Assembly (NCBI GenBank): GCA_900544375.1
Contig: UQUZ01000010.1
Location: 4,349-68,348 of the forward strand
Source: an uncultured Oscillospiraceae bacterium
GTDB lineage: Bacteria > Bacillota > Clostridia > Oscillospirales > Acutalibacteraceae
DNA length: 64,000 nt
Direction: 5' to 3'
Every line of letters starts with the position of its first letter. Position 1 is the stretch's first letter. The translations under genes were made by a program, and so were the position numbers. Shown here piece by piece: positions 24,699 through 32,160 of this stretch. Below the pieces are notes generated by a model. That model saw only the letters and a program-made list of their open reading frames with translations. It searched no databases and was not told the DNA's origin.

Positions 24699-25655
24699 AT
24701 GAAGAAGTGGATTCGTGTTCTGGTTAGTGTTTTTTTGCTGGGAAGCATTCTGTGTTCAAGCGGCGTGTGGGCCATTCAAGAACCGGAAATAGGGATAGGT
24801 TCTGATACATATGATACATTTCATCGAGAGATCGAACAGAAGATTAAGGGAATTTATTGCCGATACTCCTCTGAGGCGGCATCTATCCGTGCTGAAATGG
24901 GCGGCAATGTGAAAGCGCGGAGCGTATTCTCTGATGGAATGCAGCAGGATATGCGATCGCTGGATCAGAAAATGCAAATCGTGCAGACAAACTATGAAGA
25001 TGAAATGAAAGAGATGTTGGAGTCTTACGGCGCTGTTTGGATAAAGGACGACTCGCCTGCATTGTTTTCGTCAGATGCCGGCCAGATGCAGACGGATTCC
25101 AACGTTGCTTATTTTTCAAATACAAAGGAATTCTGTTATATTGCCGCTTTTTATGCTACGACCTTTTTAAATGATATGTGGGGAGATTATGATCTGGTTT
25201 CCATGGAGATGAAGGATGAGAATGGATGGAGCTGGAATAAAATATCTGTCACAGCATATTTTAATAATTATACGATGTCGGATTCCACTATGACGGAAAT
25301 GGGTGAGGCGAATCAATATCATATCGTTTCTGGAACACATGTGTCCGCGCGGACTGATTTTTGGAATGGCTGTATTTTTAATGTAAGAGATCAAACGACG
25401 GGGAATGCAATTTTGGGGAATACATATGGCCTTTCAGATTTGCTTTTGATCGGCTGGCTGCAAACAAGAGGCTCTAGCAGGGTTAATTATGTAAGAGCAG
25501 ATTTTGAGCATAATTATAAATGGATTGTATTCAGCAGTGTCTCTGTTTCTGGAGCAGATATCAAGAATTTTAATTTGAATGTAACTTATAGTAAAGAGAG
25601 CATGCGGTGGTCCCGCACTGCGGGCTCCAAGAGAGTTGAAATTCCTGCATCTTAA
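24699..25655 (+). CDS. Secreted protein of unknown function
   Basis: 318 residues. A clear signal peptide (MKKWIRVLVSVFLLGSILCS, cleavage likely after VWA at residue 25) sends it out of the cell. Residues 40-110 are helical and charged; the rest is rich in aromatic residues, Asn, Ser and Thr, with many short beta stretches (KISVTAYFNNYTMSDSTM, YVRADFEHNYKWIVFSSVSV), like an extracellular beta-rich domain. I recognise no family. The DNA is more AT-rich than its neighbours, suggesting recent acquisition. Two tiny paralogous membrane-protein genes follow in the same direction, so the three may form one unit. AAGGGAG precedes the ATG at 24699. Confidence 0.75.
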   Translation: MKKWIRVLVSVFLLGSILCSSGVWAIQEPEIGIGSDTYDTFHREIEQKIKGIYCRYSSEAASIRAEMGGNVKARSVFSDGMQQDMRSLDQKMQIVQTNYEDEMKEMLESYGAVWIKDDSPALFSSDAGQMQTDSNVAYFSNTKEFCYIAAFYATTFLNDMWGDYDLVSMEMKDENGWSWNKISVTAYFNNYTMSDSTMTEMGEANQYHIVSGTHVSARTDFWNGCIFNVRDQTTGNAILGNTYGLSDLLLIGWLQTRGSSRVNYVRADFEHNYKWIVFSSVSVSGADIKNFNLNVTYSKESMRWSRTAGSKRVEIPAS

Positions 25656-25697
25656 TAAATTTTACTAAATCACAAGTGGAAGAAAGGAGATAACAAT

Positions 25698-25922
25698 TTG
25701 TATACAGAAATAAAGCTTTTAATCGCGGGATGCACTTTCGTTCTAAGTAGCGCAATTATGATTTGTGCTAGTATTACCGTAAACGGTTCTGGCTTTGATA
25801 TTTTATCGTTGTTTTTAGGCGCTTTGGGAATTTTGTTTGTCATTATATCGCTTTCCCTGAATAAAAGAGATAATACTGAAGTTGATGATCGCAATGACCA
25901 TCAAGATTTGCAAAAAAAATAA
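25698..25922 (+). CDS. Small two-helix membrane protein A
   Basis: 74 residues from a TTG start, eight bases after AGAAAGGAGA. Two hydrophobic helices (about 8-25 and 33-53) and a charged tail with many Asp, Asn and Lys. It aligns end-to-end with the protein at 26137: both start with xxEIKxLxIG, share LSxAIM in helix 1, and have GxxGxLFxxxSL in helix 2. No known family is recognised. It lies 42 bases after the secreted protein gene and may help deliver, anchor or protect against that protein, but this is only inference. Confidence 0.65.
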   Translation: MYTEIKLLIAGCTFVLSSAIMICASITVNGSGFDILSLFLGALGILFVIISLSLNKRDNTEVDDRNDHQDLQKK

Positions 25923-26041
25923 AATATAAGAAGATTTTTAGCGTGTCAATTTTCGTTTCGTATAAAACAGGGAAAAACATACAAGGAACCACAGGGGCAA
26001 GAAGCTCCCGGGAATGATTCTAAATAGGAGGACCACAGCAA

Positions 26042-26062
26042 AAAGCCAATTTAGAAAGTTGG
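26042..26062 (+). repeat. Small hairpin between the two mini-membrane genes
   Basis: AGCCAA and TTGGCT pair around a 9-base loop. The 214-base gap between the two paralogues otherwise holds no gene I can support; an AGGAGG near 26026 has no start codon after it. Confidence 0.35.
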
Positions 26063-26136
26063 CTGATATTCAAATCTGTTTCAGCGGTTTTGGCTGGATA
26101 TTGATTGTCTCCATACAAAGGAGAAGGTGACTTGAA

Positions 26137-26355
26137 TTGTTAAAGGAAATAAGAAAATTGGTCATCGGCGCTGTACTGACTCTGAGCGGCGCAATTATGA
26201 TGACCAGCGAGGAAACCATTGCAGTCGTCGGTATGGTCATCGGTATCATCGGGTTGCTTTTTCTTCTGGTTTCTTTGTTTTCCGGCTCCAAGCTTGCATC
26301 TTATTACAAAGAGGATGATGGCACAGAGCAGGAATCGAAGCACGATACAAAGTGA
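26137..26355 (+). CDS. Small two-helix membrane protein B, paralogue of A
   Basis: 72 residues from a TTG start, nine bases after AGGAGAAGG. Two hydrophobic helices (about 8-24 and 30-48, the second GMVIGIIGLLFLLVSLF) and a charged C-terminus rich in Glu, Asp and Lys. It is clearly related to the gene at 25698 over the whole length; both use TTG starts and similar binding sites, so they look like a tandem duplication that has diverged. Function unknown. Confidence 0.65.
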   Translation: MLKEIRKLVIGAVLTLSGAIMMTSEETIAVVGMVIGIIGLLFLLVSLFSGSKLASYYKEDDGTEQESKHDTK

Positions 26356-26376
26356 CAATTGATCGTAGAATGATAA

Positions 26377-26420
26377 ACAGGCATCCCCGCAGGATCGGCT
26401 GACCCTGCGGGGATGCCTGT
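26377..26420 (-). terminator. Strong hairpin between convergent genes
   Basis: ACAGGCATCCCCGCAGG pairs with CCTGCGGGGATGCCTGT. On the minus strand it is followed by TTTATC, so it best serves the hydrolase gene, but it also closes the mini-membrane unit. Confidence 0.8.
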
Positions 26421-26447
26421 ATCGTAAGGCGATCAGGCCGACTGCAT

Positions 26448-27317
26448 TTACGGCCATATCTCCTCAGGGTCCACTCCGTACACCTGTACCACATCGAGAT
26501 ATTCGCTGTTGGCCAGATCCTTAACCGTGACAATCTTCCCGCTGTCAGAATCAAGGTCGAGCCCGGCGGATTGATAGGCTTCCCAAACAAGATGTGCGCA
26601 CTGTGTGCCGCCGGGAGCCTCTTGGAATTTGGAGGTAAAAATGCCCGCCACCAGGTTATAGGGGATGCCTGCGAGATGTTCGTTTGCAAACGCGACGGCC
26701 TGAGCCGCCTTCTCCCGATATTCCGGCTTGGGGCGCAGCAGCATAAAGGTGGGCCAATCGCGCCACCCATTGGTGCTTTGATAGGTGGAATCCACGCCGA
26801 GTGAGATTGCCTCCAGCGTTTGCCCTGCGGCGGCGCTTGTAACAAGGGCGGCATGGCCGTGCCTCCAACCGAAGGAGTGCATGGAGCGGGTGAGAAGGAT
26901 ATCCCCATCTTTTATAGGCGCAAGCTGAAAGCCATAAATCCGACCGCCGGCCTCATCCGTCAGGCTTTCCTGAAAGGCGGTGAGGGAGTTTTGTTTGCAT
27001 TCAATCCGTGGCGCACGGAAAAAATCTGCCTGGAATTGTTGGATTTTTTCTCTGCCATCCGGCAGCAGGAGCAGATCTTGCACGGCAGGCCTGCCAAGGC
27101 CGGTTTGCCGATAAAGGAGCTCATAATCCGAATCGGATAGAGAATCCTTCGCTAAAAGCGAGTTAAGATCTGTTTTGGCATAATCGGGCGATACATGGTC
27201 GCGCGGTTCCGCGGCAGCGTTTAGCAGAAAGTTCAGCAGGAAAAAGATGGTGATACAGGCAATCGGAATGAAGATCGCCTTTAAAATACGTTTGGTTCTT
27301 TTTTTCATCTTACTCAT
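26448..27317 (-). CDS. Membrane-anchored permuted NlpC/P60-like (YiiX-type) cysteine hydrolase
   Basis: About 289 residues. Residues 11-32 are one membrane helix, so the rest is probably outside. The hydrolase part begins near residue 137 with GDILLTRS, then HGHAALV (His155) and ends with GTQCAHLVWEAY (Cys240). His before Cys is the circularly permuted order of the YiiX/YaeF branch of NlpC/P60 papain-like enzymes, which may act on cell-wall peptides or lipids. The frame is open to 27569, but the upstream part is basic and unlike protein; the ATG at 27317 with GGAG upstream is the best start, 27308 being the next choice. Confidence 0.78.
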   Translation of the reverse strand: MSKMKKRTKRILKAIFIPIACITIFFLLNFLLNAAAEPRDHVSPDYAKTDLNSLLAKDSLSDSDYELLYRQTGLGRPAVQDLLLLPDGREKIQQFQADFFRAPRIECKQNSLTAFQESLTDEAGGRIYGFQLAPIKDGDILLTRSMHSFGWRHGHAALVTSAAAGQTLEAISLGVDSTYQSTNGWRDWPTFMLLRPKPEYREKAAQAVAFANEHLAGIPYNLVAGIFTSKFQEAPGGTQCAHLVWEAYQSAGLDLDSDSGKIVTVKDLANSEYLDVVQVYGVDPEEIWP

Positions 27318-27518
27318 TGTTACAATTTGCACTCCGATATGAAAAAATAAATGGAAACACAAGGCCGCGCCGAGCGGGAACCGGCGTTTTCGGGAACCTA
27401 TTATAGCACAGAATTCCAAGATGCAAAACGTTTTTCTTGCATCCTTCGATGCGGTCCGGTATAATCGAAGGCAGGCTACATATATGAATGTAAAATCTTC
27501 AGGATTGTGAGAGGAACA

Positions 27519-28730
27519 ATGAAACAGAGATTGACGCAAGCTCCTTACGATAGAAAACAAGTGGGGCAAGACCTTTCTTCCGGCGGGATAGCGGCGATGT
27601 CTATGTTGCCCTTTGCGCTGGCATTCGGCGCACTGGCGGGGATTGGCATGCCCGCGGGGCTGATTGCAGCGGTGGGGGCGAGTCTCGTGACCGCGCTCGT
27701 CCCAGGCCGCGTGCCCTATTTTGCTGGGCCGGTCTGCATTGTGTTTTTGGTGTTTTCCGCCTGCGCAGGGCGTTATGGGCTGCCGGCAGCGCTGACTGCC
27801 TCATTTTTTGCGGGTGTGCTGGTGTTTGCCGCGCTGCTGCTGCGTGCGGACAGGCTGCTGCGATTTATCCCCGCGCCGGTCGCGGGCGGATTTACCATTG
27901 GCACGGCGTTGGTCATGACGATTTTGCAGACAAACAATTATTTCGGCATCAATGCAACCGGCGTCAGCGCAGTGGATATGCTGCTCTCCTACCGCAGCTT
28001 TGGTTTTCATGCAAATTGGAGGACAGTGCTCTATGGCACAATCGTGCTGGTGCTGATGATTACCTATCCGCGTAAATTTAAAAAGCTTCACCGGAAAATA
28101 CCGGCTCAATTTGTAAGCCTTGTCATCGCGCTGGGGTTGCACCTTTGCCTTGTTCCGTCCGCGGGGCAGTCACCGGTTCTGGAGGTGGGAGCCTTTTCCC
28201 ACAAGCTGTCCTCCTCCGGGGGGCTGCTGTTCAATGGGTTTACAGTCGCGCCGGTAGGGGGCGTGGTTCTTTCCACCGCTGCGATTGCGCTTTCGATTCT
28301 GGTTTGTAGCGGCAGTGCATGGTCACAGGAACGCAAGTTATCCGTCAAAGCGATTGCGCTGGGTGTGGGGAATATGCTCCTGCCGCTCTTCGGCGGAATG
28401 CCGATGGGGGCGGCGCAGGAGCAGAAGGAACAAGCCACGCGCGTTGCTCCACTTTTTTCCAGCTTTTTGATGTTAGCCGCCGTTTTACTGCTGGGCGGTG
28501 TGTTTGAGCGAATTCCGCTGTCCGTCCTGGCGGTGATCTTAATTGTGACGATGTGGGAAAAGCTCGATTTCCAGGCGCTCAAAACCGTGTTCGGCGGCAA
28601 AAAGCCCATCCAAATTATCCTGTTTTTTCTGTGCGCCGCTGCAACGGTTTTTCTCGAACTGCCCTATGTGATGCTTCTGTTTGCTGTTGTAACAATTTGC
28701 TCAGCGCTGCGTATACGGAAAAAAAGGTGA
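27519..28730 (+). CDS. SulP-like anion transporter lacking a STAS domain
   Basis: 403 residues and about ten to twelve membrane helices. The first helices (SGGIAAMSMLPFALAFGALAG), the FIPAPVAGGFTIGTALVMTILQ stretch and GGMPMGAAQEQ are in the places of the conserved SulP/xanthine-uracil-permease fold. The usual C-terminal STAS domain is absent: the chain ends a few residues after the last helix. Substrate cannot be told (sulfate, other anions or nucleobases are all possible). ATG at 27519 after GAGAGG; the GTG at 27507 is less likely. Single gene. Confidence 0.75.
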   Translation: MKQRLTQAPYDRKQVGQDLSSGGIAAMSMLPFALAFGALAGIGMPAGLIAAVGASLVTALVPGRVPYFAGPVCIVFLVFSACAGRYGLPAALTASFFAGVLVFAALLLRADRLLRFIPAPVAGGFTIGTALVMTILQTNNYFGINATGVSAVDMLLSYRSFGFHANWRTVLYGTIVLVLMITYPRKFKKLHRKIPAQFVSLVIALGLHLCLVPSAGQSPVLEVGAFSHKLSSSGGLLFNGFTVAPVGGVVLSTAAIALSILVCSGSAWSQERKLSVKAIALGVGNMLLPLFGGMPMGAAQEQKEQATRVAPLFSSFLMLAAVLLLGGVFERIPLSVLAVILIVTMWEKLDFQALKTVFGGKKPIQIILFFLCAAATVFLELPYVMLLFAVVTICSALRIRKKR

Positions 28731-28749
28731 AAACCTGATAAAATTCAGA

Positions 28750-28778
28750 TTGCTTTATGAAACGGATTCTATTATAAT
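28750..28778 (+). promoter_or_regulatory. Promoter of the small ORF/RNA
   Basis: TTGCTT at 28750-28755 and TATAAT at 28773-28778 with a 17-base spacer. It defines, with the terminator at 29097, a transcript of about 345 bases. Confidence 0.7.
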
Positions 28779-28815
28779 GAATAGTAAATACAAGTGGAAA
28801 GGTGGTGAAAGGTTG

Positions 28816-29073
28816 ATGCGTCCGGCGAAAGAGACAGCTTGGAATTTGGCCGTGCGAAACGATATATGCTGCAAGGAGCTGTTTCCGGGCAGCGATATCG
28901 TCCGCAGCTACACATTCAAAACAGCCGCGCCCAGGGGGCAGTCTGCCCTTTTGGCAAAATTGAACCATATGCTGACGGCAGCTTTTGCCGCAGCAGGGGA
29001 GAAGTCTGCCCTTTTTGCAGAAAAGCCGGATTGTTTTGAATGCCTTTCACCATATTTCGTCTGGGCCGCATAA
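28816..29073 (+). CDS. Small protein of unknown function (or small RNA)
   Basis: 85 residues from ATG 28816, ten bases after AAAGGTGG. No known domain and no membrane segment; contains Cys-Cys and a later Cys-x-x-Cys (DCFECL). It has its own promoter and strong terminator, so it is transcribed. However, the DNA contains hairpins such as GGGCAG/CTGCCC near 28936 and TCTGC/GCAGA near 29004, and the 13-mer AGTCTGCCCTTTT occurs twice (about 28939 and 29004), so the product may be an RNA instead. Confidence 0.45.
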   Translation: MRPAKETAWNLAVRNDICCKELFPGSDIVRSYTFKTAAPRGQSALLAKLNHMLTAAFAAAGEKSALFAEKPDCFECLSPYFVWAA

Positions 29074-29096
29074 CCAGGCCCAAACGGAATGAATGG

Positions 29097-29135
29097 TACC
29101 CTGTGCAGTCAAAACGATCTGCACAGGGTATTTTT
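29097..29135 (+). terminator. Strong rho-independent terminator
   Basis: TACCCTGTGCAG (29097-29108) pairs with CTGCACAGGGTA (29119-29130), followed by TTTTT. Confidence 0.92.
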
Positions 29136-29275
29136 ATGCCCAAATTCGATTGTTCTAAGGATGCGTTGCATATTGAATAAAAAATGTTCACTAAGCTGAG
29201 AAAAAGCATGGTTTTGGGGGGTCTGTTGAAAAATCTTACATGTTGCAACAGCCCCAGGGAAGGAATGATTTTCAT

Positions 29276-30046
29276 ATGATTTTAAAATATAGCCAAACGA
29301 TGCGTATGGCGATGCGCGCCCAGACGAACGGCGGCATTTTCTATCTGCTCCCGAATATAGCCGTCCGGCTCGTGCATTTGATCCCGCTGCTATTCCTTTG
29401 GTCCGTTTTATCAAGGAGCGGCGTAGAAACCGGCATGACGCTGAAGCAGATGCTTTCCTATACCTATCTCAATGCGATATTGGCCGATTTATTGGTGGTG
29501 CAAACCTTTGCATCGAGCTGGTGCTATGAAGGGGAGCTACACAGGCTCTATCTCCGCCCGACCCCTATTTTTGGCGGGATCGTGGCGGAAACGGTAGGCG
29601 GATGGATCCCGATGCTGCTTTTCTTCTCCCTTCCGCTGCTGTGCGCCGCGCCGTTTTTGGGGATTTCGGTTTTGCCGGCAAGCCCTTGGTTTTTCCCCAG
29701 CCTGCTGCTCTGTATCTCACTCGGGTTTGCGATTGACTTTCTGTTTGCCTGTGTGGCGATTGAGCTGCGCGGCATCTCCTGGCTTGCCCATGTGATTCGC
29801 ACAGCGATCGTGGCGCTTTTCTCCGGCACTGTGCTGCCCTTTCGGTTGCTGCCGTTTGGGTTAGCGCGTGTGTTTGAACTACAGCCCTTCGGCAGCCTCG
29901 GCGGTGCGCCGCTGGCATTGTTTGTCGGCACGGCACGGCCTGAGCGCATTCTGTTGGCACAGGTGTTCTGGAACCTGACGCTCTGGCCCGCGGCTATTTT
30001 ATGGTTTTGCAGATCACGAGAGAGGCTGGTGAGCTTTGGTGGATAG
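29276..30046 (+). CDS. ABC transporter permease, ABC-2 type (subunit 1)
   Basis: 256 residues with six membrane helices, of the ABC-2 permease group found with COG4586-type ATPases. LLPNIAVRLVHLIPLLFLWSVL, MLSYTYLNAILADLLV and GGWIPMLLFFSLPLLCAAPF are typical. The ATG at 29276 is 11 bases after GGAAGGA. The stop overlaps the next gene by a few bases, and an ATPase gene follows, so the three form one exporter operon. Substrate unknown; relatives include antibiotic and lipid exporters. Confidence 0.85.
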   Translation: MILKYSQTMRMAMRAQTNGGIFYLLPNIAVRLVHLIPLLFLWSVLSRSGVETGMTLKQMLSYTYLNAILADLLVVQTFASSWCYEGELHRLYLRPTPIFGGIVAETVGGWIPMLLFFSLPLLCAAPFLGISVLPASPWFFPSLLLCISLGFAIDFLFACVAIELRGISWLAHVIRTAIVALFSGTVLPFRLLPFGLARVFELQPFGSLGGAPLALFVGTARPERILLAQVFWNLTLWPAAILWFCRSRERLVSFGG

Positions 30047-30893
30047 GCAGAAAATATCCCTCAAACAATTTTTATCGCTGTATGTGCTGTATGCCAAAAT
30101 GGATTTTGCCTGGCTACTGCGGGACCGAGTGTTTGCGTCCCTTGCAATCCTGTCGGACGTGATATCCAATCTCTCCTCGATCGCGGGCATATTTCTGCTG
30201 GCATGGAAATTTGGAGGGATCGGCGGAATGAGCCGGTATGAAATTCTATTTATGCTCGGATACACCTCCCTGATGACGGGGATTTATCAGGTGTTTTTCT
30301 CCAGCAATAACGTTGGGCATATCAGCCGCCGGATCGGGCGCGGCCAAGTGGACCACATGCTGATGCAACCGCTCCCCTTGCCGGTGCAGCTAATGACAGA
30401 GGGCTTCATCCCGTTTTCAGGGAGCAGCAACCTGGTTTCCGGCGCGGCGCTTCTCTGCATTGCCGTTGCAAAGCTCGGCATCCGGCCGCCGTGGTGGTGG
30501 GCGCTGGCGCTTGCCGGGCATTTGGCCGCTACGGTTGCGATCCTGGTTGCCTCCTCTTACCTTGCCTCTAGCGTGGCCTTTTACGCGCCTGCCCAAGCGG
30601 AGGAAATTTCAACTTATGTAATCGATGCGCAATGCAGCCTGGCGCAATTCCCACTCTCCGGCATGCCGCTTGCGTTGAAAGCGCCTCTGCTGACGGTGTT
30701 TCCCGCGGGGCTGCTGGGCTGGTTTCCATCGCTTGCACTGCTTGGGAAACCGCCGTTCGACCTGCCGGGCTATTACCCCGCAATCATTGCGGTGGCGCTC
30801 GCCGCATGCGCGGCTTACTTTTTCAGGAAAGGATTGCATTACTATGTTAAAAAAGGGATCAACCGCTACCTCGCCATCGGACATCGCCGTTGA
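30039..30893 (+). CDS. ABC transporter permease, ABC-2 type (subunit 2)
   Basis: 284 residues, six membrane helices; partner of the previous permease in the COG3694/COG4587-like pair. YVLYAKMDFAWLLRDRVFA and GRGQVDHMLMQPLPLPVQL (the cytosolic coupling stretch) are characteristic. The GTG at 30039 has GGTGAG just upstream; the TTG at 30036 is possible. It starts inside the end of the previous gene and overlaps the ATPase start by 50 bases, a sign of tight co-expression. Confidence 0.82.
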   Translation: MDRQKISLKQFLSLYVLYAKMDFAWLLRDRVFASLAILSDVISNLSSIAGIFLLAWKFGGIGGMSRYEILFMLGYTSLMTGIYQVFFSSNNVGHISRRIGRGQVDHMLMQPLPLPVQLMTEGFIPFSGSSNLVSGAALLCIAVAKLGIRPPWWWALALAGHLAATVAILVASSYLASSVAFYAPAQAEEISTYVIDAQCSLAQFPLSGMPLALKAPLLTVFPAGLLGWFPSLALLGKPPFDLPGYYPAIIAVALAACAAYFFRKGLHYYVKKGINRYLAIGHRR

Positions 30894-31857
30894 CGTGCGG
30901 TCTGTTGTGAAGGTGTTTACCCAATCCCAGCGGGAGAATGCCGGGAACGGCGTGCTGAAAAGGCTCGCAAGGCCTGAGAAAAAGCGCGTGTATGCGCTTG
31001 ATAATGTGACCTTCCAAATCCGGCGCGGCGAGTTCGTCGCCTATGCCGGGCCGAACGGGGCGGGCAAGAGCACAACGATGAAGTTACTCTGTGGCATGCT
31101 TTTGCCAACGGATGGGAAAGTCTCCGTGCTCGGCCTGTCGCCTGAAAAAAACCGGATTTCGCTCATGAAGAGGCTCGGCGTGCTGTTCGGCAACCGGACG
31201 GAGCTATGGTGGGATCACCCTGTTATGCAGAGCTTCGCGTGGAAAAAGGCCGTGTGGCAGATTCCGGAGAATGTCTATCGGCGGAATTTGGAGATGGCAA
31301 TTGAGCTTTTGGATTTGAAGGATCTTTTAAAGACCTTTGCGCGGGAACTATCGCTCGGCCAACGGATGCGGGCGGATATCGCCATGATGCTCCTGCACGC
31401 CCCGGAGGTAATCCTACTGGATGAGCCAACGCTGGGGCTGGACGTCGTTGCCAAGCGGCAGATGATTGCATTTTTAAAAACGGTCAATCGGGAAAACGGA
31501 GTGACGATCATTGTGACCAGCCATGATATGGACGATCTGGAGGAGATGGCAGAGCGCATTCTGATGATTTCTGCGGGCAAGATTGCATATGACGGAGACT
31601 TTGATGGCCTGCGCGCCTTGACGGGCCGCCCTTCCCGACTCCGGCTAACGGTGGATAGCGTCTGCCCGCCCGACCTGCCTATTGGGCACCTTCTATCAGA
31701 GGAAAAGGGCGTTTGCGAATATGAATTGGATTTATCCTCTATACAGGTGCATGAATTGCTTGCACAGCTTTCAACGCTACACGGCATCCGGGATTTGGAA
31801 ATCCAAAAAGCGCCGATCGAGCAGGTGATTGCGGAACTGTTCCGCGCCTGGCGGTAA
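30844..31857 (+). CDS. ABC transporter ATP-binding protein (COG4586-like)
   Basis: 337 residues. Walker A GPNGAGKST, signature LSLGQ, Walker B VILLDEPTLGLD and the switch histidine in TSHD are all present. FGNRTELWWDHPVMQSF between Walker A and the signature is typical of ATPases that pair with two ABC-2 permeases of this type. The C-terminal 80 residues are an extension seen in drug/lipid-export ATPases. The start is the ATG at 30844 after AGGAAAGGA. It drives the two membrane subunits encoded just upstream. Confidence 0.92.
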   Translation: MLKKGSTATSPSDIAVDVRSVVKVFTQSQRENAGNGVLKRLARPEKKRVYALDNVTFQIRRGEFVAYAGPNGAGKSTTMKLLCGMLLPTDGKVSVLGLSPEKNRISLMKRLGVLFGNRTELWWDHPVMQSFAWKKAVWQIPENVYRRNLEMAIELLDLKDLLKTFARELSLGQRMRADIAMMLLHAPEVILLDEPTLGLDVVAKRQMIAFLKTVNRENGVTIIVTSHDMDDLEEMAERILMISAGKIAYDGDFDGLRALTGRPSRLRLTVDSVCPPDLPIGHLLSEEKGVCEYELDLSSIQVHELLAQLSTLHGIRDLEIQKAPIEQVIAELFRAWR

Positions 31858-31932
31858 CGGCGCGGCAGCGGCCCCACTTTGCCTCTCATCCGCTATGACG
31901 GCGCACTGCGGGGCCGGGCTGCCACGTTCTGT

Positions 31933-31964
31933 CGAAAAAGGCAGCGGGCAGAGCGCTTTTTTCG
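31933..31964 (+). terminator. Terminator of the ABC exporter operon
   Basis: CGAAAAAGGC pairs (with two mismatches) with GCGCTTTTTTCG; A-rich on the left and T-rich on the right. Confidence 0.5.
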
Positions 31965-31977
31965 GAACGGATGCCGT

Positions 31978-32006
31978 TTGCTTTCCGGTCGGAAATCGTG
32001 TATACT
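31978..32006 (+). promoter_or_regulatory. coaX promoter
   Basis: TTGCTT at 31978-31983 and TATACT at 32001-32006 with a 17-base spacer. Transcription would start near 32013, giving a leader of about 148 bases that contains the CRISPR-type repeat. Confidence 0.7.
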
Positions 32007-32053
32007 AAATAAAAAGGCAGATCCGGGCGGATGTTGTTCGGGGCGAAATCAAA

Positions 32054-32086
32054 GTCGCTCCCCATACGGGGAGCGTGGATTGAAAT
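32054..32086 (+). CRISPR. Single type I-C-like CRISPR repeat, no array
   Basis: A 33-base sequence starting GTCGCTCCCC, with a CTCCCC-ATAC-GGGGAG stem, and ending GCGTGGATTGAAAT. This is the layout of type I-C (Cas5d-processed) repeats, down to the 3' handle GATTGAAAT. It occurs once: no second copy 60-80 bases either side and no cas genes in the window. It sits inside the coaX 5' leader on the sense strand. It may be a relic, a minimal array or an RNA processing site. Confidence 0.6.
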
Positions 32087-32160
32087 GGAGAAGGTTTTCT
32101 GGATGGGGCGGCAGGCGGCTTCCCCGCCCAAATGGCCCCAATGGAGAGGATGAGAATCAG

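Larger units (their letters stand above)
31858..32160 (+). other. Leader region of coaX
   Basis: 303 bases without a gene: the ABC operon terminator hairpin (31933-31964), the coaX promoter (31978-32006), a lone CRISPR-type repeat (32054-32086) and a GGGCGG/CCGCCC hairpin around 32104-32129. The open frame from 31879 continues into coaX in the same phase but has no proper start and is not protein-like. Confidence 0.6.

Noticed and set aside
32054..32130. True CRISPR array
   Set aside because: Only one repeat is present; nothing similar follows at spacer distance, so it is reported as a lone repeat.
31879..32160. N-terminal extension of CoaX
   Set aside because: The frame is open, but the region holds a terminator, a promoter and the repeat; the CoaX fold starts exactly at the ATG at 32161.
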